Assembly (NCBI RefSeq): GCF_900101595.1
Contig: NZ_FMYY01000013.1
Span: 51,365-115,364 of the forward strand
Direction of reading: 5' to 3'
DNA length: 64,000 nt
Source: Paenibacillus sp. cl123
GTDB lineage: Bacteria > Bacillota > Bacilli > Paenibacillales > NBRC-103111
The translations under genes were made by a program, and so were the position numbers. Shown piece after piece: positions 16,782 through 25,115 of the stretch. Positions within the stretch are counted from its first letter, which is position 1; every line of letters starts with the position of its first letter. The notes under the pieces were generated by a model. It did not search any database, was not told where the DNA came from, and saw only the letters and a list, made by a program, of their open reading frames with translations.

Positions 16782-17975
16782 TTATCTTTCAGGTCTTGGA
16801 TAGTAGGAATATCCCGGATTTTCCACAATAAATTGTTTTTCCTTTTTCAATGCGTTCATTAATTCTGGTCCTACATTTAGGTTCTGTTGAATCAATGGAT
16901 AAGGTGTAAGAGCCATCCATTGATTTAGTGAAACATCTTCAAAGCGGTCACTCCTAAACAACTCCATAGCCCAGACGCTTTGATTCCCTGTGTTTTGGAT
17001 GTAGTGACCAAAGGCACGAGGTACATATCCTACATCCCCAGCACGGTAATTGAAAGTGCGGGCAGTACCATTGGGTCCCATAACCGTCATGCGTGCCGTA
17101 CCTGAGATATAATATTGCCATTCATCTTGGTTTGGATGCCAGTGCATTTCTCTCATTGCGCCTGGTTTGATTTCCAGTAGCGATGCGGCAATTTGGGTCG
17201 AAATAGGAAAGTTGGTTGAGTCCACTATACGTACTGTACTCCCGCCTGGAGTTATAATCGGCTCTTGTGCAATTAGTCGATGTGTAAAGGTTTTTGGCAC
17301 CGTTCCTTGCGGGTCTGCTACTTGTTGACTTTCAAGCGAACCGGGAACGTTTGCTTGAAAAATGTATAACTGATGGTTCGGGATATGTGCAAAAGCGCTT
17401 GTAGGAACACCAAAATTCGCCGATAGTACGTCCTTTGGCGTATGTGCGAACCAATCGGAGATAGTTAAAGTATTAAGGTCAGAGAAGTTTCCATCAGGGA
17501 AGGCAAGTAAAAACTCGCAGCCTTCCTCAAGTCCTTGAATAGAATGCGGAATTCCTGGAGGGAAATACCAAAGGTCGCCCACGCCTACGTCAGCAATGAA
17601 GTTCCTTCCGTTCTGGTCAACAGCTGTTATGCGCGCTCGCCCCACAAGCATGATTGCCCATTCCGCTTGTTGATGCCAATGCAACTCACGCACGCCACCT
17701 GGGGTTAAAGCCATATTCACACCAGCAATCGTGGTCGCAATAGGAAGTTCTCTAACTGTTACCTCCCGTGACCAACCACCGTGATTTAATTGCATATTAG
17801 TATCGGAGAAAGAAAACTTTAGGTTAGGAAGCGTTCCAGAATCAGTAACAGGCGAAACTAGCATGTCAGGGTTTTCTAGGTCCCGCATGACGTCTCGTGG
17901 TCCTAAATCCCACCAACCGGCACCATCATTCCTTATCGGTTGCGGTATACATCCATTCCGTGTTTCGTCTTTCAT
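16782..17975 (-). CDS. oxdC: Bicupin oxalate decarboxylase
   Basis: Oxalate decarboxylase (oxalate to formate and CO2, Mn-dependent), 397 residues. Numbering from the ATG 24 bases upstream (17999), cupin 1 has His107, His109, Glu113, His152 and cupin 2 has His286, His288, Glu293, His332, all eight metal ligands. The Glu in MELF (346) matches the C-terminal catalytic Glu. The N-terminal lid reads SDLNT where characterised OxdC has SENST, so the lid Glu is replaced by Asp or shifted. The start at 17975 is preferred because AAAGGGTGA precedes it. The gene is more AT-rich than the core genes and is followed by repeat A. Confidence 0.88.
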   Translation of the reverse strand: MKDETRNGCIPQPIRNDGAGWWDLGPRDVMRDLENPDMLVSPVTDSGTLPNLKFSFSDTNMQLNHGGWSREVTVRELPIATTIAGVNMALTPGGVRELHWHQQAEWAIMLVGRARITAVDQNGRNFIADVGVGDLWYFPPGIPHSIQGLEEGCEFLLAFPDGNFSDLNTLTISDWFAHTPKDVLSANFGVPTSAFAHIPNHQLYIFQANVPGSLESQQVADPQGTVPKTFTHRLIAQEPIITPGGSTVRIVDSTNFPISTQIAASLLEIKPGAMREMHWHPNQDEWQYYISGTARMTVMGPNGTARTFNYRAGDVGYVPRAFGHYIQNTGNQSVWAMELFRSDRFEDVSLNQWMALTPYPLIQQNLNVGPELMNALKKEKQFIVENPGYSYYPRPER

Positions 17976-18084
17976 ATAATCACCCTTTGTTCCATACATT
18001 TTGGCTCGTTACTGGTTAAATGCCTAATTTTATGTTATGCATGGAATCAGTGGTTAGAAATATGTCCACCTTTTGGGTCGTATG

Positions 18085-18173
18085 CTGCCCGTTAGTTCAA
18101 CTCGAACAGCGGCCGATCGAGTAGCCGGCCGCCGCTGTGTCAAGATTGAATTAACGTTCCCAGTTAGCGTAAC
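18085..18173 (-). repeat. Cassette-like repeat element B
   Basis: 89-bp element lying immediately after the stop codon of the NlpC-like gene. It can fold along its length: CGTTAGTTCAA pairs with TTGAATTAACG, and inside CAGCGGC pairs with GCCGCTG. A further TTCCCAGTTAGCGTAAC lies outside the stem on the gene-proximal side. It shares both ends with element A, while the hairpin differs. Confidence 0.75.
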
Positions 18174-18179
18174 TTCGCG

Positions 18180-18620
18180 TTAATCCCATTGCTTATTCTG
18201 TATTCCGGCTAATATCCGTCCAACTGGAGCCCATCCTATAAACTTTGGCGGGGTCCACCCTGGCGCTGGTCTTAGACTTTCAATTTCTAAATAGTTATCT
18301 ATTCTTACTTTGTCCCATGCGTGTATCGCATCTCCATCACCTAGTGACAAAGCTACGTGTCCCCAATTTTTAACTTCTCCATCCACTAAGCCTGAACAGG
18401 AGTAGAAAACAAAAGCTCCTTTTGGTGGAAATCCAATATTGTTTTGTACTTCGTACATTTCAGCGGACTCAAGAGCATCATCGCCCCCCCACATCTCAAT
18501 TCCGTTACTTCTTTCATAAGCATCTTCAACGAAACCGAGACATCGAAGCTGGTACTCCTTTGAATCCATGTGTCTTTTTGCCCAGACAATAGCATTTTCT
18601 ATTTCCTTGTCAAATTTCAA
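18180..18620 (-). CDS. NlpC/P60- or CHAP-like protein, TTG start
   Basis: Protein of 146 residues without signal peptide or membrane helix. Cys27 in YQLRCLGFVEDAYE and His88 in VKNWGHVALSLGDGDAIHAW have the order and spacing of a papain-like NlpC/P60 or CHAP amidase core. Being cytosolic, it may act on small peptides or as a toxin or effector-type enzyme. TTG start preceded by GGGAGGG. It is AT-rich and directly followed by repeat B, suggesting acquisition as a gene-plus-repeat unit. Confidence 0.6.
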   Translation of the reverse strand: MKFDKEIENAIVWAKRHMDSKEYQLRCLGFVEDAYERSNGIEMWGGDDALESAEMYEVQNNIGFPPKGAFVFYSCSGLVDGEVKNWGHVALSLGDGDAIHAWDKVRIDNYLEIESLRPAPGWTPPKFIGWAPVGRILAGIQNKQWD

Positions 18621-18646
18621 TAAGCAACCCTCCCATTTTTTGTTAT

Positions 18647-19022
18647 GTGCCTTCTAATCTTACTCAAAGTTGCAGAGAAGTTTCTGGTAAAAAACTATTA
18701 TTACTGAAGTATACTGCCAGTTTGGATAGCTTTTTGAAAGCAGCTACACGTCATGCCCGTACGAAAGCAAAAGAAGCTCACAGCTCGTTGATTTATGAAG
18801 AAGATGGCAAGATGTTTAAGGAATATCCGTCCGGGCTTAAGATGGAACTTATTCAGGAAAACGGCCTTAAAGAGTCGGTAGAGCAGCTGGAGAAGCAAGT
18901 AGCGGACCTGGGAGAAAGTCTCAAGGCAGGTTAATGATTCGCTTCATACGGAGCAGCAGCGTCATGAGCTTAGGCAGCTCACTCATGAGCAAGACCGAAA
19001 TACGCCTGACTTGGAAAGATGA
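18647..19022 (+). pseudogene. Small gene remnant with frameshift
   Basis: A stretch reading ARTKAKEAHSSLIYEEDGKM then FKEYPSGLKMELIQENG and a coiled-coil tail ends at a stop near 18934. The next frame continues the heptad-like composition (VNDSLHTEQQRHELRQLTHE up to 19022), so one base appears lost near 18930. No SD supports the upstream GTG; a TTG at about 18731 is an alternative start. The EYPSG-type motif resembles small Firmicute proteins of unknown role. Confidence 0.4.
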
Positions 19023-19060
19023 GAGTAAGTAAGAAGCTGCCGGACAAATTGACCTGAAAC

Positions 19061-19105
19061 CGCCTGGCAACTAGGGACCAATCCCCAGTGCGAAGGCGTT
19101 TTTTT
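19061..19105 (+). terminator. Terminator after the remnant
   Basis: CGCCT (19061-19065) pairs with AGGCG (19094-19098) at the base of a branched hairpin, followed by seven T. Confidence 0.6.
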
Positions 19106-19585
19106 AATGCCGGGTGGAAGGACTACGCAGGGGAGTAGGAACGTTCTTGGTAGTGCCAGAAAGGCGGCTCTTTACTGGCAACGCCTCGCCTGGATCCTGA
19201 AGCTGAAAGAACTGAACCAAAAATTCGATAAACTGGCCACGAAACCCCACCACCCACTAAAGATCCAAGCGAACAATGGGAAAGCACCGCTGTTCCATTG
19301 GGCCATTTGCCGGCGCCAAGGGCGAGCGCCAGCAGCCGTGGGTACCCGGTGGCGTGGAGGGGCAAAGGATGAAAGGCGTGGTAACGGAAGTAAGCGACGC
19401 TAAGGATCGCTGACTTCCGCAAGAATGGCCAGGTCGCCAGAAAGGCGGCTCTACGGAACGGTGAGTTCCGTTAGCATACCGAGCTATTCGCCCACTTGCC
19501 GTTTGTCCGCAGGAAGCATCGGGCCTTCAGGCGTTTTGCTTGCATTCCGATCGGCGAGCATCGGCCGCTTCTAGCCGGATCACCG
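19106..19585. other. Gene-free segment with a 17-bp direct repeat
   Basis: No supported gene. GCCAGAAAGGCGGCTCT occurs at 19155-19171 and again at 19436-19452. A small hairpin CGGAAC/GTTCCG follows the second copy. It may be debris at the right border of the accessory island or an unrecognised structured RNA. Confidence 0.4.
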
Positions 19586-21478
19586 TCACCGGGCGGACAA
19601 GACTCTTTCTCCTATCCACTCGGCAGTTTCGCCGGGATGGGAGACCGGGAAATAATGGCCATAGTCGCCGTAGTAGACGGTCGGGACACCGGAGGCAGCA
19701 GGACCTGCACCCCCTGCTGCGGATAGGCGTTCGGGCAGACGGTAGGCGCGGTCCTTCACGCCCCATAGCACGGACATGGGAGGGCCCACAGTCCCCCAAG
19801 CCACGGCATCTTCTCCCGAGGCCAGCAAAGCGAGCGCGTCGGCCGTCGTAGCTCGAACCCTCGTCGATCCGAGTTCGGCGAGCGCGTGAGCGATGAAGCT
19901 GTCCGGGACGGGATGCCCGGCAGGAAAGCTGGCTTCGGCCTCCAGCAGACGCCGAAGCCGGTCGGCCGTCATCCGGCGCAGTCCGAGCCGCAGCAGGCTG
20001 CGCGGCAGGCGATAGCGCGCCGGAGCGGGAGAAAGCGTCGGCTGCAGCAGCAAGGCGGCGGAGACCAGCTCCGGGGCGGCGTCGCGCAGCCGCAAGGCAA
20101 TGAGCGCGCCGAAGGAATGGCCGACCAAGGTGACGGGCGTGCCGGCGGTCCGGACCGCTTCGGCGACGGCCCGGACGAAGCCGCCGAGGAAGCGGTCCCC
20201 GGCTTCGCCATGGAACGGAGAGCGGCCGAAGCCGGACAGGTCCGCAAGCCATAATGGCCTCTGACGGAGCGGCTCCGGCAGCCGTTCCGCTACAGGCAGC
20301 CATGTATCCGCGCTCCCGAGCAGGCCGTGAAGGAAGACGATGGGAGCGCCGTCGCCGCCGCGCTCCAGCGTAGCGAGCGGACCGCGCTTGCCGCGCGTGA
20401 AGCCGGAATCGGTTTCGACGGCAGAGCCGGCGGGATGATGCAGCCGATAGTCCAGATCCGCGACTACATGGGGGAAATGCTTCACCTCCAGGGGCGGAAG
20501 TCCCTGAGCACGCTGCAGCTTGAACAGGGAGTCCATCGGATATTCGCCGTCCGCGAGGAAGTCCAGGGATTCCGGAGGCACCCCGAGCCAATTGCCTGCG
20601 GGGCTATGCATCAGACGGCGGACCGGGCCGATAGGAATAGGGCTTACCGGTCCGGGGACGCGCAGCGTACGGGCGATATCGGCGACAAGCTCGCCCAGCG
20701 GACGCCGGTTGTTCAGCAGATAATAGGTATCCCCGGCCGGGATTTTCTGCAGCGCCAGCTCCCGGACGGCTTCAGCTATCTGATCTGCGTGAATGAGCGG
20801 CAGCCAGTGCGTAGCGCCGCCGGGAACGAGCGGCATCCGGCCCCGGGCGACGGCGGTGACGAGCAGCCCGAGCCCTGCCGTCTGCTCGGTGCTTCCTGTA
20901 GCGGTATCGCCGATGACAACGCCCGGATGGACGACGGACAAGGGATAGCCGTCCTGATGCGCGCTTTGCCGCAGCCGCCAGTCGGCCATAAATTTGGCGC
21001 GTTCATAAGGCGGCTGCCCCTTCATCAGCTGCTCCGGCAGAGGCTTGTGAGCGTCCTCGGCAGTGACGGGGCTTTTGAAGCCGACCAGATGAATGAGGTG
21101 CCGCAAGCCTCTCGCTTGATGGATGTGCCGGGCCAGCCGGGCCAGCTCGCCCGAAGCCTGATCGAAGACAGAGGCGGCCTCCGCTTCTCCCAGCGTGATA
21201 TTCATGGGCCCGCCGGCATGAATGATCACATCCGTCTTGTCGCACAGGCGCTTATAGTCCTGTTCCGTCAGACCCAGCTTGGGCCGGCTGAGGTCGCCCA
21301 GGACGGGCTCGATTCCATCCGCCTGGGAGAGGCCGGTGTGGCGAAGCAGGCTCCGGAAGCTACCTTCCGTGCGGACCAGAAGCTGCAGCCGCCTCCCGGG
21401 TCCGGCGAGGGCGGAGGTGATCCGCTTGCCGATAAAGCCGGTACCTCCGGTCAAAAAGATAGTAAGGGTGTCAGGCAT
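19586..21478 (-). CDS. Fused NAD(P)-dependent reductase and alpha/beta hydrolase
   Basis: Two-enzyme fusion of 630 residues. The N-terminal extended-SDR domain (about 5-345) has the Rossmann motif TGGTGFIG (10-17) and a catalytic YERAK (Tyr158, Lys162), as in thioester-reductase-like and epimerase-type proteins. The C-terminal alpha/beta hydrolase (about 378-630) has the oxyanion-side HG in VFLHGLLGS, nucleophile Ser455 in GHSFG and a late His in YGDYGHYFP. SD AAGGAG. It lies downstream of a TetR gene, and a matching palindrome sits in its own promoter, so the TetR very likely represses it. Substrate unknown. Confidence 0.82.
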   Translation of the reverse strand: MPDTLTIFLTGGTGFIGKRITSALAGPGRRLQLLVRTEGSFRSLLRHTGLSQADGIEPVLGDLSRPKLGLTEQDYKRLCDKTDVIIHAGGPMNITLGEAEAASVFDQASGELARLARHIHQARGLRHLIHLVGFKSPVTAEDAHKPLPEQLMKGQPPYERAKFMADWRLRQSAHQDGYPLSVVHPGVVIGDTATGSTEQTAGLGLLVTAVARGRMPLVPGGATHWLPLIHADQIAEAVRELALQKIPAGDTYYLLNNRRPLGELVADIARTLRVPGPVSPIPIGPVRRLMHSPAGNWLGVPPESLDFLADGEYPMDSLFKLQRAQGLPPLEVKHFPHVVADLDYRLHHPAGSAVETDSGFTRGKRGPLATLERGGDGAPIVFLHGLLGSADTWLPVAERLPEPLRQRPLWLADLSGFGRSPFHGEAGDRFLGGFVRAVAEAVRTAGTPVTLVGHSFGALIALRLRDAAPELVSAALLLQPTLSPAPARYRLPRSLLRLGLRRMTADRLRRLLEAEASFPAGHPVPDSFIAHALAELGSTRVRATTADALALLASGEDAVAWGTVGPPMSVLWGVKDRAYRLPERLSAAGGAGPAASGVPTVYYGDYGHYFPVSHPGETAEWIGERVLSAR

Positions 21479-21495
21479 GGCATAGTCTCCTTGTC

Positions 21496-21524
21496 ATATG
21501 AATTAGTACTGAACGGTACTACAA
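21496..21524 (-). promoter_or_regulatory. Promoter and TetR operator of the fusion gene
   Basis: Minus-strand TTGTAG (21519-21524), 17 bases, TCATAT (21496-21501). The spacer contains TTAGTACT-n4-GGTACTAC (21503-21522), a degenerate copy of the perfect palindrome before the tetR gene. Confidence 0.6.
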
Positions 21525-21612
21525 AAGGGAAAAGAAAACTTTAGCTGGACGCTAAAGTTTGGATCCGGCTTCGCTCAGCCGTTCGCGGCCCCGGCTGCTT
21601 CCCGAAGGAAGC

Positions 21613-22224
21613 TCAGGAAGAAGGGAGAGACGATGTGCCGGCAGGCTGCAGGAGCAGGCTCAGAGAATCGAGCAGATGGGCCTTGATCCCCTCGTCTGCT
21701 GTCGCGTGGGAGAGAAACAAGGCTCCTTCTACCGCGGATACGAGGACGGAGGCCAGCTGATCGGGAGGCAGCGCTGGCTTCAGCTCGCCCGCTGCCGCTC
21801 CTTCCTGCAGAAGTCCCTGTACAAGCTCCCGCTGGCTCCGGAAAAAACGCCCGATCCGGGCTTTGCCCTCCGGCCATTCCCCTGCCGTCTGTGTGTACAA
21901 GGTCAGAAACGGGCATCCGCCCAAGCTGCTCTTGACCTCATTCTGCTCGTACAAGGCCAGCACCAGCCTTTGCAGTCTGGCGGCGACCGGCAGTTCCGCA
22001 AGCCCTGCGATGTGCAGCGCCTGCGATTGGTAGTGATCGATCATCCGGTCGACGATCGCCCCGAGCAGCTCTTCTTTGCCTTTGAAATGATAATAAATGT
22101 TAGTTTTGGCGACTCCGCTGGCTTTCACCAGGTCATCCATAGAGGTTACCGCAAATCCCTTGGTCAAAAACATCTCGGAAGCAACATCCAAAATTCGGTC
22201 GCGATTGGAACGTTTTGTTTTCAT
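21613..22224 (-). CDS. TetR-family repressor
   Basis: Regulator of 203 residues. The N-terminal HTH (about 5-55: RDRILDVASEMFLTKGFAVT, DDLVKASGVAKTNIYYHFKG, KEELL) is canonical TetR/AcrR, similar to YxaF/LmrA-type repressors; the C-terminal half is the ligand-binding dimer domain. No SD precedes the ATG. A TTGACA-17-TATAGT promoter places the transcription start at or one base before the A of the ATG, so the mRNA is probably leaderless. A perfect palindrome covers its -10 (autorepression), and a related one controls the downstream reductase-hydrolase. Confidence 0.88.
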   Translation of the reverse strand: MKTKRSNRDRILDVASEMFLTKGFAVTSMDDLVKASGVAKTNIYYHFKGKEELLGAIVDRMIDHYQSQALHIAGLAELPVAARLQRLVLALYEQNEVKSSLGGCPFLTLYTQTAGEWPEGKARIGRFFRSQRELVQGLLQEGAAAGELKPALPPDQLASVLVSAVEGALFLSHATADEGIKAHLLDSLSLLLQPAGTSSLPSS

Positions 22225-22226
22225 AA

Positions 22227-22260
22227 TTAGTACTATACAGTACTAAAAAATAGCTGTCAA
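22227..22260 (-). promoter_or_regulatory. tetR promoter with overlapping perfect operator
   Basis: Minus-strand TTGACA (22255-22260), 17-base spacer, TATAGT (22232-22237). The palindrome TTAGTACTATACAGTACTAA (22227-22246, 8-bp perfect arms) covers the -10 and ends 2 bases before the start codon. Confidence 0.8.
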
Positions 22261-22346
22261 TTGCAAAATGGCCTACGTGACATGCACAATTCGTGGATTT
22301 TCGTAAGATTTCGCATAATTTCACTCGGCAATATCCGGATATTGCG

Positions 22347-22374
22347 TTGTCTTTTCACCGTGGAAAGCTATAAT
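22347..22374 (+). promoter_or_regulatory. Promoter of MEDS histidine kinase
   Basis: TTGTCT (22347-22352), 16 bases, TATAAT (22369-22374), about 125 bases before the gene start. Confidence 0.6.
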
Positions 22375-22498
22375 AAAAGTAAAGCCTTACGGTGCTGAAC
22401 CTATTTCAAACGCGCTGATAACGAATACGTGAGACCCCTGCAAGCTTCTCGTTCGTCTCGGAACAGCGGTAGGAAACGAACATATCGGAGGAACAAGA

Positions 22499-23836
22499 AT
22501 GGCTCCGCAAAACAGTATCCCTTTAACCAACAAGATCCAAGTGCAAAGCGGCTCGCATATTGTGTATTTTTTTAGCGATTACGATAAGTATATCGATAAC
22601 GCCGTTTCCTTCATCAGATCGGGAATGGAGCTCGCCCAGCATGTCATCATCATCGACACTCGGGAGATGTACGAAGCGATGGAGCGCAAGCTTCTAGCGG
22701 AGTCGGATGCGGAACAATGGCGTGAGAGGCTGCATTATATGAATCAGGCCGATTTCTACGAAACCTACCGGGATTTTCATTTCCAGAGAATATTGTCGAA
22801 TCTGGATGGGATTGTCCAGCCATTCGTGGCTAGCATGACCGACGTTCGGGTATGGGGGCAGGTGGGCTGGAAGCCCCAGGACCATATACCGGATAAGATC
22901 CTCCAATATGAGGCCGAGTGCGATGCGGTGCTGAGCAAGCATGGGTTTCTAACCGTATGCGCTTACGACGCCAATATAGTGGCTGCTGCGGTGCAGCTGA
23001 AAGCGCTGCAGTCCCATCCGTATCTGATGACTGACGAAGCGCTTGTATTATCCGGCCTGTATCAGCGTAAAGAAGGCGATGCGGCGGTTCTTCCCATACT
23101 TTCCGCTCAGCAGGAGCTGGAGTCGCAGATGGACCTGTACAAGCAGAAGCTCGACTTCGCCCATGTGGTATCGCATGAAGTCCGCAACCCGCTCACGGTT
23201 ATTAAAGCGTATTCCACCCTGCTGATGAACAAGGTTCAGGAGCCGGAGGACCGGGATAAGTTGAAGGCGATCTGCGATTACGTCATGCTGATCGACAATG
23301 AAATCTCCCATATCATCAATACGGAGCAGATGCTTTCGACGGATGCGTTGTGGAGACGCAAGCTGACGATTCCGCGGGATTTGCTGCTGGAAGTGATGGA
23401 GATGATGGATGTGAAGGCTAGAACCCAGAATATCCTGTTTCATCCCGACATTCGTCTGGAGGGCGGTGAGCGGCTGCTCAGCAATGCGACGGGCTTCAAG
23501 CTCATTGTCTCCAATATTATCAGCAACGCGATCAAATATAGCGAGGAGGGCCGCCCCGTTAATTTCAGCGCCTATTGCCAGGATGGCTTCCTTGTCCTGG
23601 AAACGGAAGATTTTGGCGTCGGTATGACCGAGAGCCAACTGGGGCGGCTTTTTCAGAAATATGAAAAAACGAACGATCAGAAGGGCGGACAGGGCATTGG
23701 CCTGTTTATGGTCAAGCAGCTGGTCGAGCATCATCATGGACATATCGAGGTTCGCAGCCGCGTCGGGGAAGGCACGAAGATGACGGTAAGGCTCCCGATG
23801 AAGGAGACTGCCGCCGCCGAGACGGCAACCTTTTGA
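22499..23836 (+). CDS. MEDS-domain sensor histidine kinase
   Basis: Cytosolic kinase of 445 residues. The N-terminal MEDS/DcmR-like sensory domain (about 18-180: GSHIVYFFSDYDKYIDNAVSFI) is followed by HisKA with His226 in HVVSHEVRNPLTVIKAYS and a HATPase_c (about 325-440) with N-box NIISNAIKYS, G1 DFGVGM and G2 GQGIGLFMVKQLV. No membrane helix, so the signal is cytoplasmic. No response regulator lies nearby, making it an orphan. SD GGAGGA. In other bacteria MEDS proteins take part in C1-compound sensing and in sporulation-type phosphorelays. Confidence 0.87.
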   Translation: MAPQNSIPLTNKIQVQSGSHIVYFFSDYDKYIDNAVSFIRSGMELAQHVIIIDTREMYEAMERKLLAESDAEQWRERLHYMNQADFYETYRDFHFQRILSNLDGIVQPFVASMTDVRVWGQVGWKPQDHIPDKILQYEAECDAVLSKHGFLTVCAYDANIVAAAVQLKALQSHPYLMTDEALVLSGLYQRKEGDAAVLPILSAQQELESQMDLYKQKLDFAHVVSHEVRNPLTVIKAYSTLLMNKVQEPEDRDKLKAICDYVMLIDNEISHIINTEQMLSTDALWRRKLTIPRDLLLEVMEMMDVKARTQNILFHPDIRLEGGERLLSNATGFKLIVSNIISNAIKYSEEGRPVNFSAYCQDGFLVLETEDFGVGMTESQLGRLFQKYEKTNDQKGGQGIGLFMVKQLVEHHHGHIEVRSRVGEGTKMTVRLPMKETAAAETATF

Positions 23837-23873
23837 GAAATGCCTGCAAGCTCGTGCAAACGGTCGGGCAGGC

Positions 23874-23910
23874 CAAGGGACCTTGCGCTCTCTGGAGCGA
23901 AGGTCCCTTG
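23874..23910 (+). terminator. Terminator-like hairpin after the kinase
   Basis: CAAGGGACCTT and AAGGTCCCTTG form an 11-bp perfect stem around an inner CGCTC/GAGCG; the T run is weak (TTGTTGT). It may serve both the kinase and the convergent PAP2 gene. Confidence 0.65.
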
Positions 23911-24022
23911 TTGTCGTAAATCGGGATCGAGCGGCGCCGGGGCACGGACTGCCAGGCAGACGCTCAAGCGCTCTCGGTTCCTTGCGCCCTCCGAGAGGGC
24001 TTCGGATGCTCCCGGGGCCGGG

Positions 24023-24925
24023 TCAGAGCCTCACGTCCGGACCGGAGGGATCTTGCCCGCGTTGACCGCGGTAAGACTTCATACCGCTGTAAGGCAGCTC
24101 CAGCGGCATATACCGCCAGAGGAGAAGGAACAGCAGGATCGTGATACTGGCGCCGACCAGCAGGTCGGAGGCGTAATGCGCTCCGGCCACGAGCCGGCTG
24201 AAGGAAGTGGCGAGGCCCCAGAGCAGCGCCGCGATCCAGGCGGCTCTTAGGATAGCGGGCCTTGCCAGCGCGGCCGACGCATAGACCGGCAGCAGCAGCA
24301 GAGCCCAGCTGTTGGCCGCGTGGGACGATGGGAAGGACCGGTTGCCTGTCCTTCCCATCGGCGTATACCAGGCGGTATAGTCCGTATAGCCGGGCAGCAG
24401 ATCGCGGAAGCGGACCCGGCCCCATACTGACTTGAGCGAGTGGACGAGCGCAAGCTCGCCGCCGACCAGCAGCAGCGTCAGCCAAGCGGCCCGGTGAAGG
24501 CGGGTCAGCCGCTCGGCCGGCATCCGCAGCAGCGCAAGCTGGGCGGCAATCGCTGCCGCGGCCAGCAGCAATACCGCCAGCGCCCACTGGAGCGCCGAGA
24601 GCTCCATGCCGAGCCCGCGCCCGGCCGTCATATGGACCAGCGCGAGGCCGGCGGTCAACTGGACGGCCAGCGCGAGCAGACGCTGGAGCAGCCGGGTCCT
24701 CGCGGGGAGCAGCCGGGCCGCGCTGAACAGCAGCTGTCCCGCCGTCCATACGAGCAGCATGGCGGGATGCTCGCCGTAGATCTCGAACCACCGCGCCCAG
24801 CTTGCGCCGGGAGAGGCCAGCGCCAGCGATATTTGCAGGTCACGCTGTCCGAACCAGAGAGCCAGCGCCGCCCAGAGGGCCAGGCAGCCGGCGGCTGCGG
24901 CGCATGTATAACGTCGGGAGTTCAT
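24023..24925 (-). CDS. PAP2-family membrane phosphatase
   Basis: Membrane protein of 300 residues with six or seven helices. The three acid-phosphatase motifs are present: KSVWGRVRF (KX6R, with Phe where Pro is usual), FPSSHAANSW and SRLVAGAHYASD with the catalytic His residues. PAP2 enzymes dephosphorylate lipid phosphates such as phosphatidate or undecaprenyl pyrophosphate on the outer face. The long N-terminal part (about 1-140, four helices) precedes the catalytic core, similar to LpxE-like proteins. Convergent with the kinase gene. Confidence 0.85.
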   Translation of the reverse strand: MNSRRYTCAAAAGCLALWAALALWFGQRDLQISLALASPGASWARWFEIYGEHPAMLLVWTAGQLLFSAARLLPARTRLLQRLLALAVQLTAGLALVHMTAGRGLGMELSALQWALAVLLLAAAAIAAQLALLRMPAERLTRLHRAAWLTLLLVGGELALVHSLKSVWGRVRFRDLLPGYTDYTAWYTPMGRTGNRSFPSSHAANSWALLLLPVYASAALARPAILRAAWIAALLWGLATSFSRLVAGAHYASDLLVGASITILLFLLLWRYMPLELPYSGMKSYRGQRGQDPSGPDVRL

Positions 24926-25115
24926 AGGGGCTGCAGCTCCTTATCCGGAATAGGATGCCGGTGAATTGGAATAAGCATCATTATAAGCGATGGAGCGAGA
25001 GGTTGTCAGTAGAAGCGGCATCTGCCAAAGATGGCCATTGGCCAAGCTGTTCGCCCCATGGCCAATATTCAAATTCAATACGAGAGCCGTCCTCCGGGCG
25101 GCCGGAAAGTGTGGA

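Noticed and set aside
16648-18173. Canonical integron attC sites
   Set aside because: The repeat ends lack properly placed RYYYAAC and GTTRRRY boxes in inverted order, and no IntI is present; reported as attC-like in layout only.
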